A DNA stretch of 64,000 nt from Malania oleifera (Eukaryota > Streptophyta > Magnoliopsida > Santalales > Ximeniaceae), in contig NC_080421.1 of assembly GCF_029873635.1 (NCBI RefSeq), positions 42,079,120-42,143,119 on the forward strand. Direction: 5' to 3'. Positions 11,215 to 22,606 of this stretch are shown one piece after another. Each line of letters opens with the position of its first letter. The first letter of the stretch is position 1. The position numbers were made by a program, and so were the translations under genes. The notes below the pieces were generated by a model, which saw only the letters and a list, made by a program, of their open reading frames with translations, was not told where the DNA came from and made no database searches.

Positions 11215-12278
11215 TCTGAATTATCAAGGGAATGGAAATATGCAAGAAATCACCCTCAAGATCAAATCATAGGAGAACCTTCTAGAGGAGTAACTACTAG
11301 ATCATCACTAAAGAACTTATGTAATCACTATGTATTTTTATTACAAGAAGAACCTTAAAACATAGATGAAACTTTAAGTGATGATTATTGGATAATTGCT
11401 ATGCAAGAAGAATTGAACCAATTTGACAGAAACAAAGTATGGAAATTAGTTCCTAGACCCGATGACCACTCAATAATTAGAACTAAAAGGCTATTCAGGA
11501 ACAAAAAGGATGAAAATGGCATAGTTGTAAGAAATAAAGTAAGACTTGTAGCTCAAGGATACAACCAAGAAGAAGGAATAGACTACGATGAGACATTTGC
11601 TCCCGTAGTTAGAATGAAAGTTATAAGAATGTTTTTAGCTTATGCATCTCATAAGGAATTCAAATTGTATCAAATGGATGTAAAAAGCGCGTTTCTAAAT
11701 AGTTTTATTAATGAAGAAGTCTATGTAGAATAACCACCAGGTTTTGAGGACAATAAAGCATCCTAATCATGTTTTTAGATTAAAAAAAACATTGTATGGA
11801 TTAAAACAAGCTTCTAGAGCTTGGTATGAGAGATTTAGCAAATTCTTACTAGAAAATGGCTTCTCAATAAGAAAGGTGGACAGTACCTTATTCATTAAAA
11901 CCAAAAATAAAACATGCTAATTATACAAATCTATGTCGATGATATTATATTTGGTGCAACAAATGATGAATTATGTAAAGAATTTGTAAAGTGTATGCAA
12001 AATGAGTTTGAGATGAGTATGAAGGGAGAATCGAACGACTTGCTAGGATTACAAATCAAACAAGCAAAGAATGGAACTTTTATAAGTCAATCCAAATATA
12101 TAAAAGATATGCTTAAAAAGTTTGACATGGAAGGAAGTAAACTCATAGGAACTCTCATGGGCACCTCAATAAGCCTTGATAAAGATGAAAAAGGAAAATT
12201 GGTGGATATGAAATATTATAGAGGCTTGATAGGAAGTTTGCTATACCTAATAGCTAGTAGGCCCGACATAATGTTTAG
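11215..12278 (+). pseudogene. pol of element A: reverse transcriptase, broken and interrupted
   Basis: The RT begins at the usual [14 protein letters not shown] position (11401). It contains the [12 protein letters not shown] and [11 protein letters not shown] blocks, and the active site YVDDIIFG with Tyr-Val-Asp-Asp at 11932-11943. Stops at 11731-11733 and several between 11760 and 11910 break the middle. The frame runs to ..YLIASRPDIMFSV at 12278, exactly where element B is inserted. The continuing RT/RNase H junction and RNase H are found at 22607. Confidence 0.9.
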
Positions 12279-14536
12279 TGTTGGCCTTAGAAGGTTTACA
12301 ATTTTGTTTTGATGATAACAAATCAGAGGAACTTAACATATTTGATTAAGTGATGATGTGACATGACTTAAGAAAAAGGATACAAGGTCAAGAGCTCGCA
12401 AAGATCAATCAAAGCTTTTGTTCCAAAGAAAGATGATCAAATAAAGCTCAAAGAGTCAAGGCATGGATTCAAAGATGATTTAATAAAGCTTGAAGATCAT
12501 GAGAGCATGGATGTTAAAGAAGACTTGCTAAAAGCTTAAAGTATGTTGAAAGCTTGAAGACAAGATAGAGCTAAAGAAAAACAAGCATGAAGACTTAAGT
12601 GCTTAGAATGTCAAAAGTCCTAAGCAGTCTTTATATAAGTACTTCATATTTAAATATCACTTGAAATATTTTTGAAGCTCTTCTAGGGTAAATTATGGAC
12701 TTAGAGACTTTATTTTAAACCTCGGAAAAAGTTTAATAAGAAATAAAAGCAAGAGAGCAAAAGGATTTTTGAAACCTAAAATGAAAATTCTGAAGTTGGT
12801 CTGCCCAAACAACTGAAGTGTACTATCAGAAGTCTGAAGATGTACCTTATGCGACTGAAGTTTTACTTCATACGTCTGAAGAATTTCTTCAGAAGACTGA
12901 AGAATTAAATCAGTCTACTGAAGATTTATTTGTTGAAATAAAGAACAGGCAAAACACCCTCAGAAGACTTAACCCTCAGTTCAGTTGTCTAACCCTGTGT
13001 CCAGTTCAAATTTTTTAGTGTATTAAGGAACATCAGAAGACTGAACCCAATACTTCAGTCATCTGAACACTGTTAACGACTAGAAATTTTAAATATTTTA
13101 AATTTTAAATAAATATTTTTTTGCCCAAAAATTAATGAAAACTTGGGAAATACTCCAAGTAATCTTAGGCAACAAGAAATAACTTTTCTAAGCCTATAAA
13201 TACATGGTTTTGCGAATCAAATTACATCCAAGAACAAAAGAATTGAAAAATTTGTTTGTAAGCTGAAAGCTATCTTGCTACTCTCTCTTTGCTCAACTGA
13301 AGTTCTGAATTTCTAAAGTGCTGAACATCTTACTACTGAGTTCTGAGTTGCTAATTCTCATCTAGAAAGAACTTGGTAAATTCTTAATTGAGTTTCATTG
13401 TATTTCAGTTTGATATTTAATATTGAAGTACATAGTGTTTGAAATTGTACTTATCTGCTCTTTGTGAGAGTATTATTGTACAAAGATATTGTTTCTTGTT
13501 TCTTGACGATTCCAGGTTGTTGGATCATTGACCGAGTGAGGGGTATCACTTGAAGAGGCATTACTTTAGCCTATTAAAGGAGTGACCAAGCGTGAGGTAT
13601 CGCTTGGAGAGGCATTGCTCTAACCTACTTAAGGAGTGTTTGAGCGTGGGGTATCACTTGTGAAAGGTTTGTGCCACCTAAAAGGAATGGTATAGTGGAA
13701 TCCTTTGGTGGTATGGGCCAAAGGCGAGAACCTAGGCTGGGATAAGCCGAACCTCGTATAAATGTGGTGTCTCTCTCTTTCCCTATTCTCTTTAATTTCC
13801 TGCAAATATTACTGCGTGGTTGTGTTTTAATTTCTGATCTTATACACTACGTGGATTAGATATTAAATAAACTAAAGCTTAATTTGTTTTTGAGAATTTT
13901 TGGAAACCGAAAGAAAGTACGTTCGTTGATCAAAACAAATTGCAGAAACCGTAAGGGAGTACGTTGATTAGTTCAACACCCAAGACTTATTAACTGAAAG
14001 TTTATTTAAGGTCTAAGTTTTTGGAAAAAGTGTTGGATTACATATTGAGCATCATATTGAGAAATTAAATCCATTAATACAGGGCTTAAATCAATCATAT
14101 ACACAAAGCTACAAACAAAGCTGAAAATTGCCAAAGTGCTGCATATTATATTTTGTGATTGATTACTTTGAGTTATTAAAGTGTTGAATCTTGAAAGCAT
14201 TGATGGAATCAATCTAACTTGTGTATCTTGTTTTGATCATTTTGGTTGAATTGAATTGTTAGAAGAATATATGAAAATCTACAAAGTATTCAAGTTACCG
14301 TACTTACACTTATTTATAAAGGTTTATAACTTAATTAATTTTTTGCTGAACTTGTGATTATAAACCAATTTTGTTTGTGTTGTGTTGAAGTGTTGGTTTG
14401 TGGATTTATTGTCCAAATAAGGTTTGGTTGTGTGATTTCTAGATTAATAAAAGGTTAAGAATTCACAAAAGGAATTAAAAGAAATTTTAGTAATCCAATT
14501 CACCCCCCTCCTCTTGGGACAACTCCTCAACTTTCA
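12279..14536 (+). repeat. 5' LTR of element B
   Basis: It starts TGTTGGCC and ends CAACTTTCA, 2258 bp. Pairs with 20416-22601. A TATA box (cctataaatac) is at about 13194-13204 with a motif cluster upstream (12800-13075). The end contains the ccaattcacccccctc...ttgggac segment typical of this family. Confidence 0.92.
12795..13204 (+). promoter_or_regulatory. U3 motif cluster and TATA box of LTR B
   Basis: At least nine boxes of the form cagaagactgaa, cagtcgtctgaa or close variants lie in about 280 bp (for example tcagaagtctgaag at about 12828, cttcagaagactgaag at 12887, catcagaagactgaacc at 13030, cttcagtcatctgaac at 13053). TATA (ctataaatac) follows about 120 bases later. The box differs from the GGCGCC-type box of LTR A in its centre but keeps the cag...ctgaa frame. 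Confidence 0.6.
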
Positions 14537-14538
14537 AT

Positions 14539-14550
14539 TGGTATCAGAGC
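14539..14550 (+). promoter_or_regulatory. Primer-binding site of element B
   Basis: Perfect TGGTATCAGAGC two bases after the 5' LTR end, complementary to the 3' end of initiator tRNA-Met. Confidence 0.95.
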
Positions 14551-14593
14551 GGGGTTGTAGCAAATCCTAACTAGTAGCTATATAAAGATCTAA

Positions 14594-15949
14594 ATGGCAC
14601 ACCTAGGAGTAGTTCCCTTTGGAGAGGGTCAATCCTCAAATATGCCTCCTATCTTTTGTAGTTTTAATTATACTTTTTAGAAACAAAGAATGAGGATTTA
14701 TATTCAAACCATGGATTAGAAAGCATGGAAGGTTGTGACACATGGTGACTACATTCCTACTAAAACCGTAGATGTCAAAGAAATTCCTAAAGAAGAAAAT
14801 GACTTAACTGACATTAATTACAAGATGATGCAAGTAAACTCTAGTGCCATGAATGCACTATATTATGCCTTAGATGTTAATGAATTTAATAGGGTCATGA
14901 CATGTAAGTCAGCCAAAGAAATTTGGGACAAATTAGAAGTAACCTATGAAGGGACAATAGATGTTAAAGATAATAGAATTGACATGCTCACAAGAGAGTA
15001 TGAGACTTTCAAGATGAGCCCGGATGAAACCATAACAAATATGTATAAAAGGTTTACACATATTATAAACTCCCTCAACGTTTTAGGAAAAACATACTCC
15101 ACTTATGAGATGATCCGTAAAATCCTTAGAGGACTTCCTCCAATATGGGAACCTAAAGCTATAACAATTACGGAAGGAAGAAATCTCAAAAATACATCCC
15201 TAGATGAACTCATAGGATCCCTTCTCACGTATGAGATGTCTATGAATGAAAGAAGTGGAAAAACTAAAGCTCAAGAAACAATTGCTTTTAAAGTTTCAAA
15301 CGAAAACTCTAGTGGTGAAGAAGAGATGGATGAAGATGAAGTAGCATTCATATCCAAAAGACTTGAAAAAATTCTTAGGAAGAAGAATAAATTTACTAGA
15401 AAATTTAGGGACTCAGAATTAGATGAAGAAGATAATAATGAAAAGGAATCAAGGAATAAAATCCCTACATGTTATAATTGCAAGAAAGTTGGACACCTAA
15501 AATCGGATTGTCCAAAACTTAAGAAAGATTCCAAAAAGAAAAACAAAAAGGCAACGAAAGCCACTACTTGGGACAATATAAGTACAAGTAGTTCCGATAA
15601 CGAATCAAGTGACTAAGAGGTTACTTGCTATATGACATGGGACGATGAGGAAAGCTCCTCATCCAAATCAATTAATGAGTCTTGTAGTGATGCATCTAAT
15701 GATTCCGATAATGAAAGTATGCCTTCTTATGAAGAACTTCAAAATGAATTATTCAAGGTGCATAAGATCTTAGTTAATGTGACTAAAAGATACACGTCAT
15801 TGAAAAACAAGAATGAAGGTGTAATGAAAGAATTAGAATCTTTAAAACTTGTCGAAAGAGAAAAGGATTCAAAAATCAATAAATTAGAAAGCAAGAATGA
15901 AAAGGTGATAAAAGAACTAGAAGACCTAAGATCTCAAAATCATAAGAAA

Positions 15950-15998
<49 letters not shown>

Positions 15999-16000
15999 GA
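14594..16000 (+). pseudogene. gag of element B (UBN2 capsid, zinc knuckle, coiled coil)
   Basis: The ATG at 14594 opens one frame that runs, with in-frame stops at codons 29 and 43 and at 15614-15616, to 16000. The capsid-like domain spans about 14890-15240 (AKEIWDKLEVTYEG, IRKILRGLPPIWEPK, LTYEM). The zinc knuckle CYNCKKVGHLKSDC at about 15470-15512 is intact here, unlike in A. An acidic Ser-rich stretch and a Lys/Glu-rich coiled coil follow. The stop at 15614-15616 aligns with Gln in element A, so it looks like a CAA-to-TAA change. The frame then runs into a TA dinucleotide expansion that would encode alternating Ile-Tyr. Confidence 0.85.
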
Positions 16001-16202
16001 ATTAGAAAGTAAAATCAGTAAGGTGTCTCAAAACCAAGAAAAGGGCAAGAAAAGGATAAAAATACTCAAGACATAGAAATCAGTGATCTTATATATATAT
16101 ATATATTTGAATTAGAAAGTAAAATCAGTAAGGTGTCTCAAAACCAAGAAAAGGTGCAAGAAAAGGATAAAAATACTCAAGACATAGAAATCAGTGATCT
16201 TA
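15953..16202 (+). repeat. TA microsatellite with a tandem duplication of gag sequence
   Basis: A TA run (about 15955-15994) is followed by a 93-94-bp segment (15999-16091) that is repeated almost exactly at 16109-16202. A shorter TA run (about 16091-16106) lies between the copies. The microsatellite probably mediated slippage or unequal exchange. It breaks the coiled-coil part of gag. Confidence 0.9.
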
Positions 16203-16568
16203 AAGGAAAAAATTAAAGATCAAGCTAAAATAATCTACAATTTCACAAGAGGAAAAGAGAACTTTGACAGAATGATTGGTGCACAAAGAATGTCTTTAAA
16301 TAAAGAGAGCATATGGTTTAATGGAGTTGAAAATACAAAGAAAAGGAACCTCTATATGGGATACTTTACAAAAGCTTCCAAAAACTATGCTAGCACCTCA
16401 TCTAATGCTTATACTCACACTATATGCTTCCTATGTAAGAAGAAGCAACATATTAAGTTTGAATGTCCATTAAAGAGGAAGGGTGTGAAAACTAAACAAG
16501 TTTGGAGAATTAAAGAAACATCTCTTGTTAAACCATCCGGACCCAAGAAAATATGGGTACTAAAATGA
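16194..16568 (+). pseudogene. gag 3' part of element B: second zinc knuckle
   Basis: This frame contains YMGYFTKASKNYASTSS, then the second zinc knuckle CFLCKKKQHIKFEC (about 16426-16467), then a basic tail ending ..GPKKIWVLK and a stop at 16566-16568. Identical in layout to element A at 9530-9780. In A the protease follows within 60 bases. In B no protease follows at all. Confidence 0.8.
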
Positions 16569-16870
16569 AAGACTAGTTCATAAACCATAGATTTTAAGTA
16601 TTCCCTTTTAGAAATTAAGAAAGTCACTTAATCCAATTTTTTTCCTACAAGGATAGCAAACTAGTTGAAATAAAGAAGAGCTTATGAGATAATCACAAAA
16701 TGTCATAAGTAGCCTCAAATAAAGAGAACCTTAATTGAACATATCTTCAAAGAAAAATGATGCTATATGTCTCAAAAGGCAATGCTAAAAAGATGCTTAA
16801 ATCCTAATAATTTGATAAAGCATAGTAGTGAACTAATTTAAAAAGGTTTCGGGATAAGAATAGAAAGAAT
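16569..16870 (+). other. Non-coding junction of element B where pol is missing
   Basis: No copia domain is recognisable in any frame. Sequence passes from the end of gag to the spacer that normally precedes the third ORF, so a deletion of pol probably has its scar in this interval. Confidence 0.5.
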
Positions 16871-16879
16871 TCTGAAAAT

Positions 16880-17066
16880 TTACAGACATCAGACAACTGA
16901 GCTTGCAAGCTCAGATGACTGAACAATGTAGCACTGAAGGTTCAGATGACTGAACCTGGACTTCAGTCTTCTGAAGTGCTATTGCTTGTTCAATTTCCTG
17001 ATTCTGAAAATCTTCAGAAGACTAAACTAACTTAGCATTCTTTTGAGGTCACGGGAACTATATATT
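16880..17066 (+). promoter_or_regulatory. Internal promoter-like motif cluster of element B
   Basis: Boxes such as catcagacaactgag, ctcagatgactgaac, ttcagatgactgaacc, cttcagtcttctgaag and cttcagaagactaaac occur within 160 bases and match the U3 boxes of the B/D LTR type. They are followed by gggaactatatattc, with TATATA at about 17059-17065. The minus-strand copy in block D (33040-33233) has the same order: boxes, then gcgggttataaatatt, then a leader. In B no third ORF follows, so the promoter has outlived its gene. Confidence 0.5.
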
Positions 17067-17070
17067 CAAT

Positions 17071-17983
17071 ACTTTAAAACCTTAACTTCAAAAATGGAAA
17101 ATCTCAAAGATGATTTAAGAGCTTATTGATAACTATAACATTGAAACAAATACAAACAAAAATGGCATTGTTGGCCAAAATCATAGGATGATTTGTACAA
17201 GGCTTAACTTTCTAAAGTTTGGAAAGCAATATGAAAAGCAATCAAAAGAAAGAAAATATGAATTAAATTAAGCTTATTGCAAAAGTTATTTGAGAAAAAT
17301 GAAAAATATTTGAGAAAGCGAGAGGTAGTTAAGCTGAATGAGAAATACTTAAGAAACATGAGCAACAATTTGAGCACAATGCACAAATAATTATAATATG
17401 CTCCATGCTTATATGATATGCTGATATGCTATAATGCTAACATGTATGATATCTATATATTGCCAAAGACTTGACTTATATTGATAATTTAAGGCTCACT
17501 ATACATTGCAAATTTGAGCATGAAATTATTGAGCATGGTTATAAAGCATGAATCTTGGTATGATAAGATATTAGTATTGGTATCTATGAAATATATTGGT
17601 ATCTATGAGTATGATAATTGATACTTGAGTATGACAACATATTTGTATCCATGAGCATGTGATGATATTGATATTTGAGTATGAGATTAATTCTTGATCA
17701 TATCAGTTTACATGCTAAATGATGAATCACTTTATATATCTCTTGCATGATTGACTAATGAATAAATATAAGCATGTTATGACATAGATGATATTGAAAT
17801 AGTATTGGATATTGGTATCCATGAGCACTTAACATTAAAATAAATTTTCTTTTTGGAGCATGACATGATAAATTTAAAAGCAAAATTGGTATCTTCATGA
17901 ATACATAGTTTAAAATTCAAAAATGAAAGTCTAAACCTATTGAATATGAGATACATTTCATTAAGGGGGAGTCAGACTTGTTA
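17071..17983 (+). other. Non-coding 3' region of element B with degenerate short repeats
   Basis: AT-rich, no coding domain. At about 17560-17830 the phrase attggtatc(c/t)atgag and shorter forms of it recur five or more times. A purine tract, ttaagggggagtc, is at about 17961-17973, just before solo LTR C. Confidence 0.5.
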
Positions 17984-17988
17984 AATAA

Positions 17989-20001
17989 TGTTAGCTTTGG
18001 TGCAACCCCAAGAGGGGGTGAATTGGGTATTAAAAAATTATCGCCTAGGTCAATCAGTTTAACAACAGTATTACACAACCTAGGGTCAGTCTATGCAACA
18101 AATAAATAAATAGACACGTGTAGTAAAATAAAGTGCAGAAAAGTAAATAATACATGCGAAATGTTATCAAGGTTCGGCCAAAATGCCTATATCCCCGCCT
18201 TGGCACACTGCCACAAGGTTTGCATTATAAGCTCACTTAACGGGTAGAGTGGCACAGTTCACAACCAGGTCAATTAACGGGGTTGACCTCAACCTACACC
18301 TTACTAGGATGGTGCACCTAGCTTTCTTAACCGGGTCTAAGCCAATTCGAGACTACTCAACAGGGCTAGTCTCCCTCTTGAGGCCTATGCCTGGAATATA
18401 GCCAATGATATAAAATTTTGTACACGAAAATACGCTTCTGCACAAGAAGATATGTATACCAGTGTAGCTTAAACAATAATGCAAGCACGTATGATATGTA
18501 AATATGCTTAGTGCTCTAATGTGTGTTAAACACTCAATCAAGTATGATAATCAATCAAGATTTAAAGTGTGAACCTAAGCAAGATTTGAAACACAATATT
18601 TGAATATCACAATATCATATCAAGGTTTCAAATATGCTAGCAAGTTGATTCAAACAAACTCATCAAGATGTTCTCAATATATTAAGCACAAGGAGTTTGA
18701 ATGCAAGCTTTGAAAATAATTTTTGCACTAAAAAATATAGGCTTAGGTGTCTTGCAATGACAATGCAAGAACCATAACCTTTTAAGTCTTCCCACTCAAG
18801 ATTTATCAAATAAAATCGGTGGAAGAACTTAATGTTATACTCTCAAATAAAATCAACCAAGCAATATAGCAAATGAGAGTACTAGTTAGGAAGATTAAGC
18901 ACAATCACTTTTGAAATACTCACAACACTTAAAAGATCAAGGAAAATGAAGTCCTAGAGTGTTTAGGAGTAGTATAGGCTAAAAATGGATTTTTGAATTT
19001 GAGAGAATTTTGGCCCTAATTAATTTGCTAATCCTTGCTAATTATTGCAAATGAACACATATATATAGGCAATGGGGAAATTTTTGATTGTTGGGGACTC
19101 AATGGGGATAATTAGAAAAGTTTAAAACAAGTTTAAAAAAATTAACCCAGTTTACCCCTTTTAATTTCAGTAAAAAATAATTTAACCCGAGAGATTCGGG
19201 TGGCTGAACTTTAGTTCAGTTGCCCGAATAGACTCAGCACAAAAAGGCCTTTTAAATGGTTCGGGTGCTCGAGTTCAAACTCGATTGGCTAAATGAAAGT
19301 TAAAAAGATTTTTTTGCGCGATTTGGGTGCCTGAAAATACGTTGGGTTAACCGAACTGATGGATTCGGTTGCCTGAGGCCTGTTTTGAATTGAAAAGTTC
19401 GACAGCCTGAGTTGGTGAAAAGTCACTTTCTAAGGGTTTGATCGTATGAGGGCGATAGGGTCATTTTAGGTTCGGTCACCCAAAGCCTGGTCAAACCATT
19501 GACTTCCCAACAGTTCAGGCGCCCGAGGTGATTTGAACACCTAGGGTTCGGTCGCCCGACCTCTCTTATTGATTTTCATTTTTAGTCCAATTTTGAACCA
19601 ATTGATTTCCTTGATTATGTATGTGATATGGGGACTGTTTATGCATTTGTTTAGGGACCTAAGGTCTTTCTATCCTACCAGGAAAATCAGGCGTCGGTCA
19701 ACTGAAGGGTGATCCCTAAGGTCTCTCTAAGGTCTTGAGCATACCTACCTATCATGCATGGTGCAAATTATTACAAGCCATAGGTGTACAATGCATAATT
19801 AAATTTACATCCTAGAATGAAGAAGATGAATAGAAAATACAAATTATAATCATTCTTCTACTCGATCACCACACGCCATCATGATATGTCTTTCAATTCG
19901 AGTACACGCATAGGGTGAACCTGCATGCAAGCCTTAGTACAACCATTAGTACCAAGAGTATTTGTCATGATCAAAACTGGGTGTGACCTATCAGATCAAC
20001 A
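17989..20001 (-). mobile_element. Solo LTR C of a SIRE-type element, nested in B
   Basis: It is 2013 bp, bounded by perfect 5-bp target-site duplications AATAA (17984-17988 and 20002-20006). Ends are TGTTAGC...ATCAACA on the + strand. On the minus strand it starts TGTTGATCTG and ends ..caattcaccccctcttggggttgcaccaaagctaaca, which matches the way the A and B LTRs end. The TATA (minus strand gcctatatatatgtg, about 19055-19069) lies downstream of a motif cluster only in that orientation. No internal sequence remains, so it is the product of LTR-LTR recombination. Confidence 0.9.
19055..19565 (-). promoter_or_regulatory. U3 motif cluster and TATA box of LTR C
   Basis: Read on the minus strand, boxes such as tcgggcgaccgaacc, tcgggcgcctgaac, gggtgaccgaacc, tcaggcaaccgaatc and tcgggcaactgaac occur about eight times between 19565 and 19190. 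The TATA box is about 130 bases further on. This is a third version of the same box seen in LTRs A and B, here with CGA replacing TGA. Confidence 0.55.
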
Positions 20002-20006
20002 AATAA

Positions 20007-20415
20007 TGTTATATGGAAATCATTGAAAATTATGATGTACAATCTGTTGTATTTTCAAGTGCTACTTTGGATCTTGTTGTCTACCTTTTCATACATGATG
20101 AATGCAAACTTTTGATTATTGTTGCTCAGTGCCTTAGCATTTATGTGTTTTTATTGATATCTTACTCTTTTTGGTTGATGTCAAAAGGGGGAGAAATTTT
20201 GGGCAAAAATTGAGCATTATAGATTAATATATTGGTATTTGATCTTGAATGAAGTGAATGATGTGATTTTTATATATGAAAATTATATTGAAATTAATAT
20301 TGAACTTGATCTTGATATTACAAATATTGTTAATTTGATGCTTCTTGTAAGGGGGAGTTTTTTAAGACTTACTCAATTTTTACTCCTTGTTTGTCATCAT
20401 AAAAAAGGGAGAGAT
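20007..20415 (+). other. 3' region of element B with three purine tracts
   Basis: Non-coding. Purine tracts are at 20183-20196 (aaaagggggagaaa), 20349-20356 (taagggggag) and 20401-20414 (aaaaaagggagaga). The last is directly before the 3' LTR and is the functional polypurine-tract candidate. Element A has the same three tracts in the same order and spacing class. Confidence 0.65.
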
Positions 20416-22601
20416 TGTTAGCCTTACAAGGCCTAAAATCTTGTTTTGATGATAATAAATCAGAGGAACTTAACATATTTGATTAAGTGATGATGTGACA
20501 GGACTTAAGAAAGAGGATAAAAGGTCAAGAGCTCACAACGATCAATCAAAGCTTAGATTCCAAAGAAAGATAATCAAATAAAGCTTAAAGAGTCAAGGCA
20601 TGGATTCAAAGATGATTTAATAAAACTTGAAAATCATGAGAGCATGGATGTTAAAGAGGACTTGCTAAAAGCTTAAAGTATGTTGGAAGCTTGAAAACAA
20701 GCTAGAACTAAAGAAATACAAGCAGGAAGATTTAAGTGCTTAGAATGTTAAAAGTCCTAAGAAGTCTTTATGTAAGTACTTCGTATTTAAATATCTCTTG
20801 AAATATTTTTGAAGCACTTCTAGGGTAAATTATGGACTTAGAGACCTTATTTTAAATCTCGAAAAAAGTTTTATAAGAAATAAAAACAAGAGAGCAAAAA
20901 GGATTTTTGAAACCTAAGATGAAATTCTGAAGTTGATCTGCCCAGATGACTGAAGTGTACCGTCAGAAGTCTGAAGATCTACTAAAGATTTATTTGTTGA
21001 AATACAGAACAGGCAGAATACCCTCAGAAGACTGAACCCTCAGTTCAGTCGTCTGACCCTATGTCCAGTTCAAATTTTTTAGTGTATTAAAAAACATCAG
21101 AAGACTGAACTCGATACTTCAATTATTTGAACACTGTTAACAGTTAGAAATTTCAAATTTTTTAAATTTCAAATAAAAGTTTCTTGTGCTCCAAATTAAT
21201 GAAAATTTGGGAAATACTCCAAGTAATCTTGGCCAACACGAAATGACTTTTCTAAGCCAATAAATACATGGTTTTGCAAATCAAATTACATCCAAGAACA
21301 AAAGAATTGAAAAATACATTTGTAAGCTGAAAGCTATCTTGCTACTCTCTCTTTGCTCAACTGAAATGCTGAATTTCTGAAGTGCTAAACATCCTACTAC
21401 TGAGTTCTGAGTTTCTAATTCTTATTTAGAAAGAACTTGGTGAATTCTTACTTGAACTTCATTGTATTTCAGTTTGATATTTAATATTGAAGTACATAGT
21501 GTTTGAAACTGTACTAATCTGCTCTTTGTGAGAGTATTATTGTACACAGATACTGTTTCTTATTTCTTGACGATTCCAGGTTGTTGGACCATTGACTGAG
21601 TGTGGGGTATCACTTGGAGAGGCATTGCTCTAGCCTATTGAAGGAGTGATTGAGCATGGGGTGTCACTTGGAGAGGCGTTGCTCTAAGCCACTTAAGGAG
21701 TGTTTGAGCGTGAGGTATCGCTTGTAAAAGGTTTGTTCCGCTCGAAAAGGAATGGTATAGTGGAATCCTTATGTGGTATTGGCCAAAGGTGAGGACGTAG
21801 GCTGGGGATAAGCCGAACCTCGTAAAAATGTGGTGTCACTCTCTTTCTCTATTCTCTTTAATTTCCTGCAAATATTAACTGTGTGGTTGTGTTTTAATTT
21901 TTGATCATATACTCTAGGTGGATTAGATATTAAATAAACTAAAGCTTAATTTATTTTTGGGAATTTGCAGAAACCGAAATGAAGTACGTTAGTTGATCGA
22001 TACAAATTGCGGAAATCATAAGGAAGTACGTTGATTGGTTCAACACCCAAGACTTATTAACTGAAAGTTTATTCAAGGTCTAAGTTTTTGGGAAGAGTGT
22101 TGGATTACATATTGAGCATCATATTGAGAAATTAAATCCATCAATACAGGGCTTAAAACAATCATATACACAGGGCTACAAACAAAACTGGAAATTGTCA
22201 AAGTGCTGCATATTGTATTTTATGATTGATTACTACGAGTTATTAAAGTGCTAAATCTTGAAAGCATTGCTGGAATCAATCTAACTTGTGTATCTTGTTT
22301 TGATCATTTTGGTTGAATTGAATTGTTAGAAGAATATCTGAAAATCTACAAAGTATTCAAGTTACCATACATACACTTATTTATAAAGGTTTATAACTTA
22401 ATTAATTTTCCGTTGAACTTGTGATTATAAACCAATTTTGTTTGTATTGTGTTGAAGTATTGGTTTGTAGGTTGATTGTCCAAATAAGGTTTGGTTGTGT
22501 GACTGCTAGATTAACAAGAGGGAAAGAATTCACGAAAGGAATTAAAAGAAATTTTAATAATCTAATTCACCCCCCCTCTTGGGACAACTCCTTAACTTTC
22601 A
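20416..22601 (+). repeat. 3' LTR of element B
   Basis: 2186 bp, TGTTAGCC...AACTTTCA, colinear with 12279-14536 but about 70 bases shorter because of small deletions, including loss of several U3 boxes (about 20970). It is followed immediately by the duplicated target TTTAG. Confidence 0.92.
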
Positions 22602-22606
22602 TTTAG

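Larger units (their letters stand above)
12279..22601 (+). mobile_element. Element B: gag-only SIRE-type element nested in A
   Basis: Two LTRs (12279-14536 and 20416-22601) with TG...CA ends flank a PBS, a gag region, a promoter-like spacer and a 3' region with a terminal purine tract. The target-site duplication is perfect: TTTAG at 12274-12278 and 22602-22606. No protease, integrase, RT or RNase H is detectable between gag (ending 16568) and the 3' LTR, so B is a pol-less derivative that would depend on a relative for mobilisation. It contains solo LTR C. The LTRs have visibly diverged from each other (several differences in the first 150 bases), so the insertion is not recent. Confidence 0.9.

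Noticed and set aside
15955-16000. Ile-Tyr repeat peptide at the end of the element B gag frame
   Set aside because: It is only the translation of a TA microsatellite.
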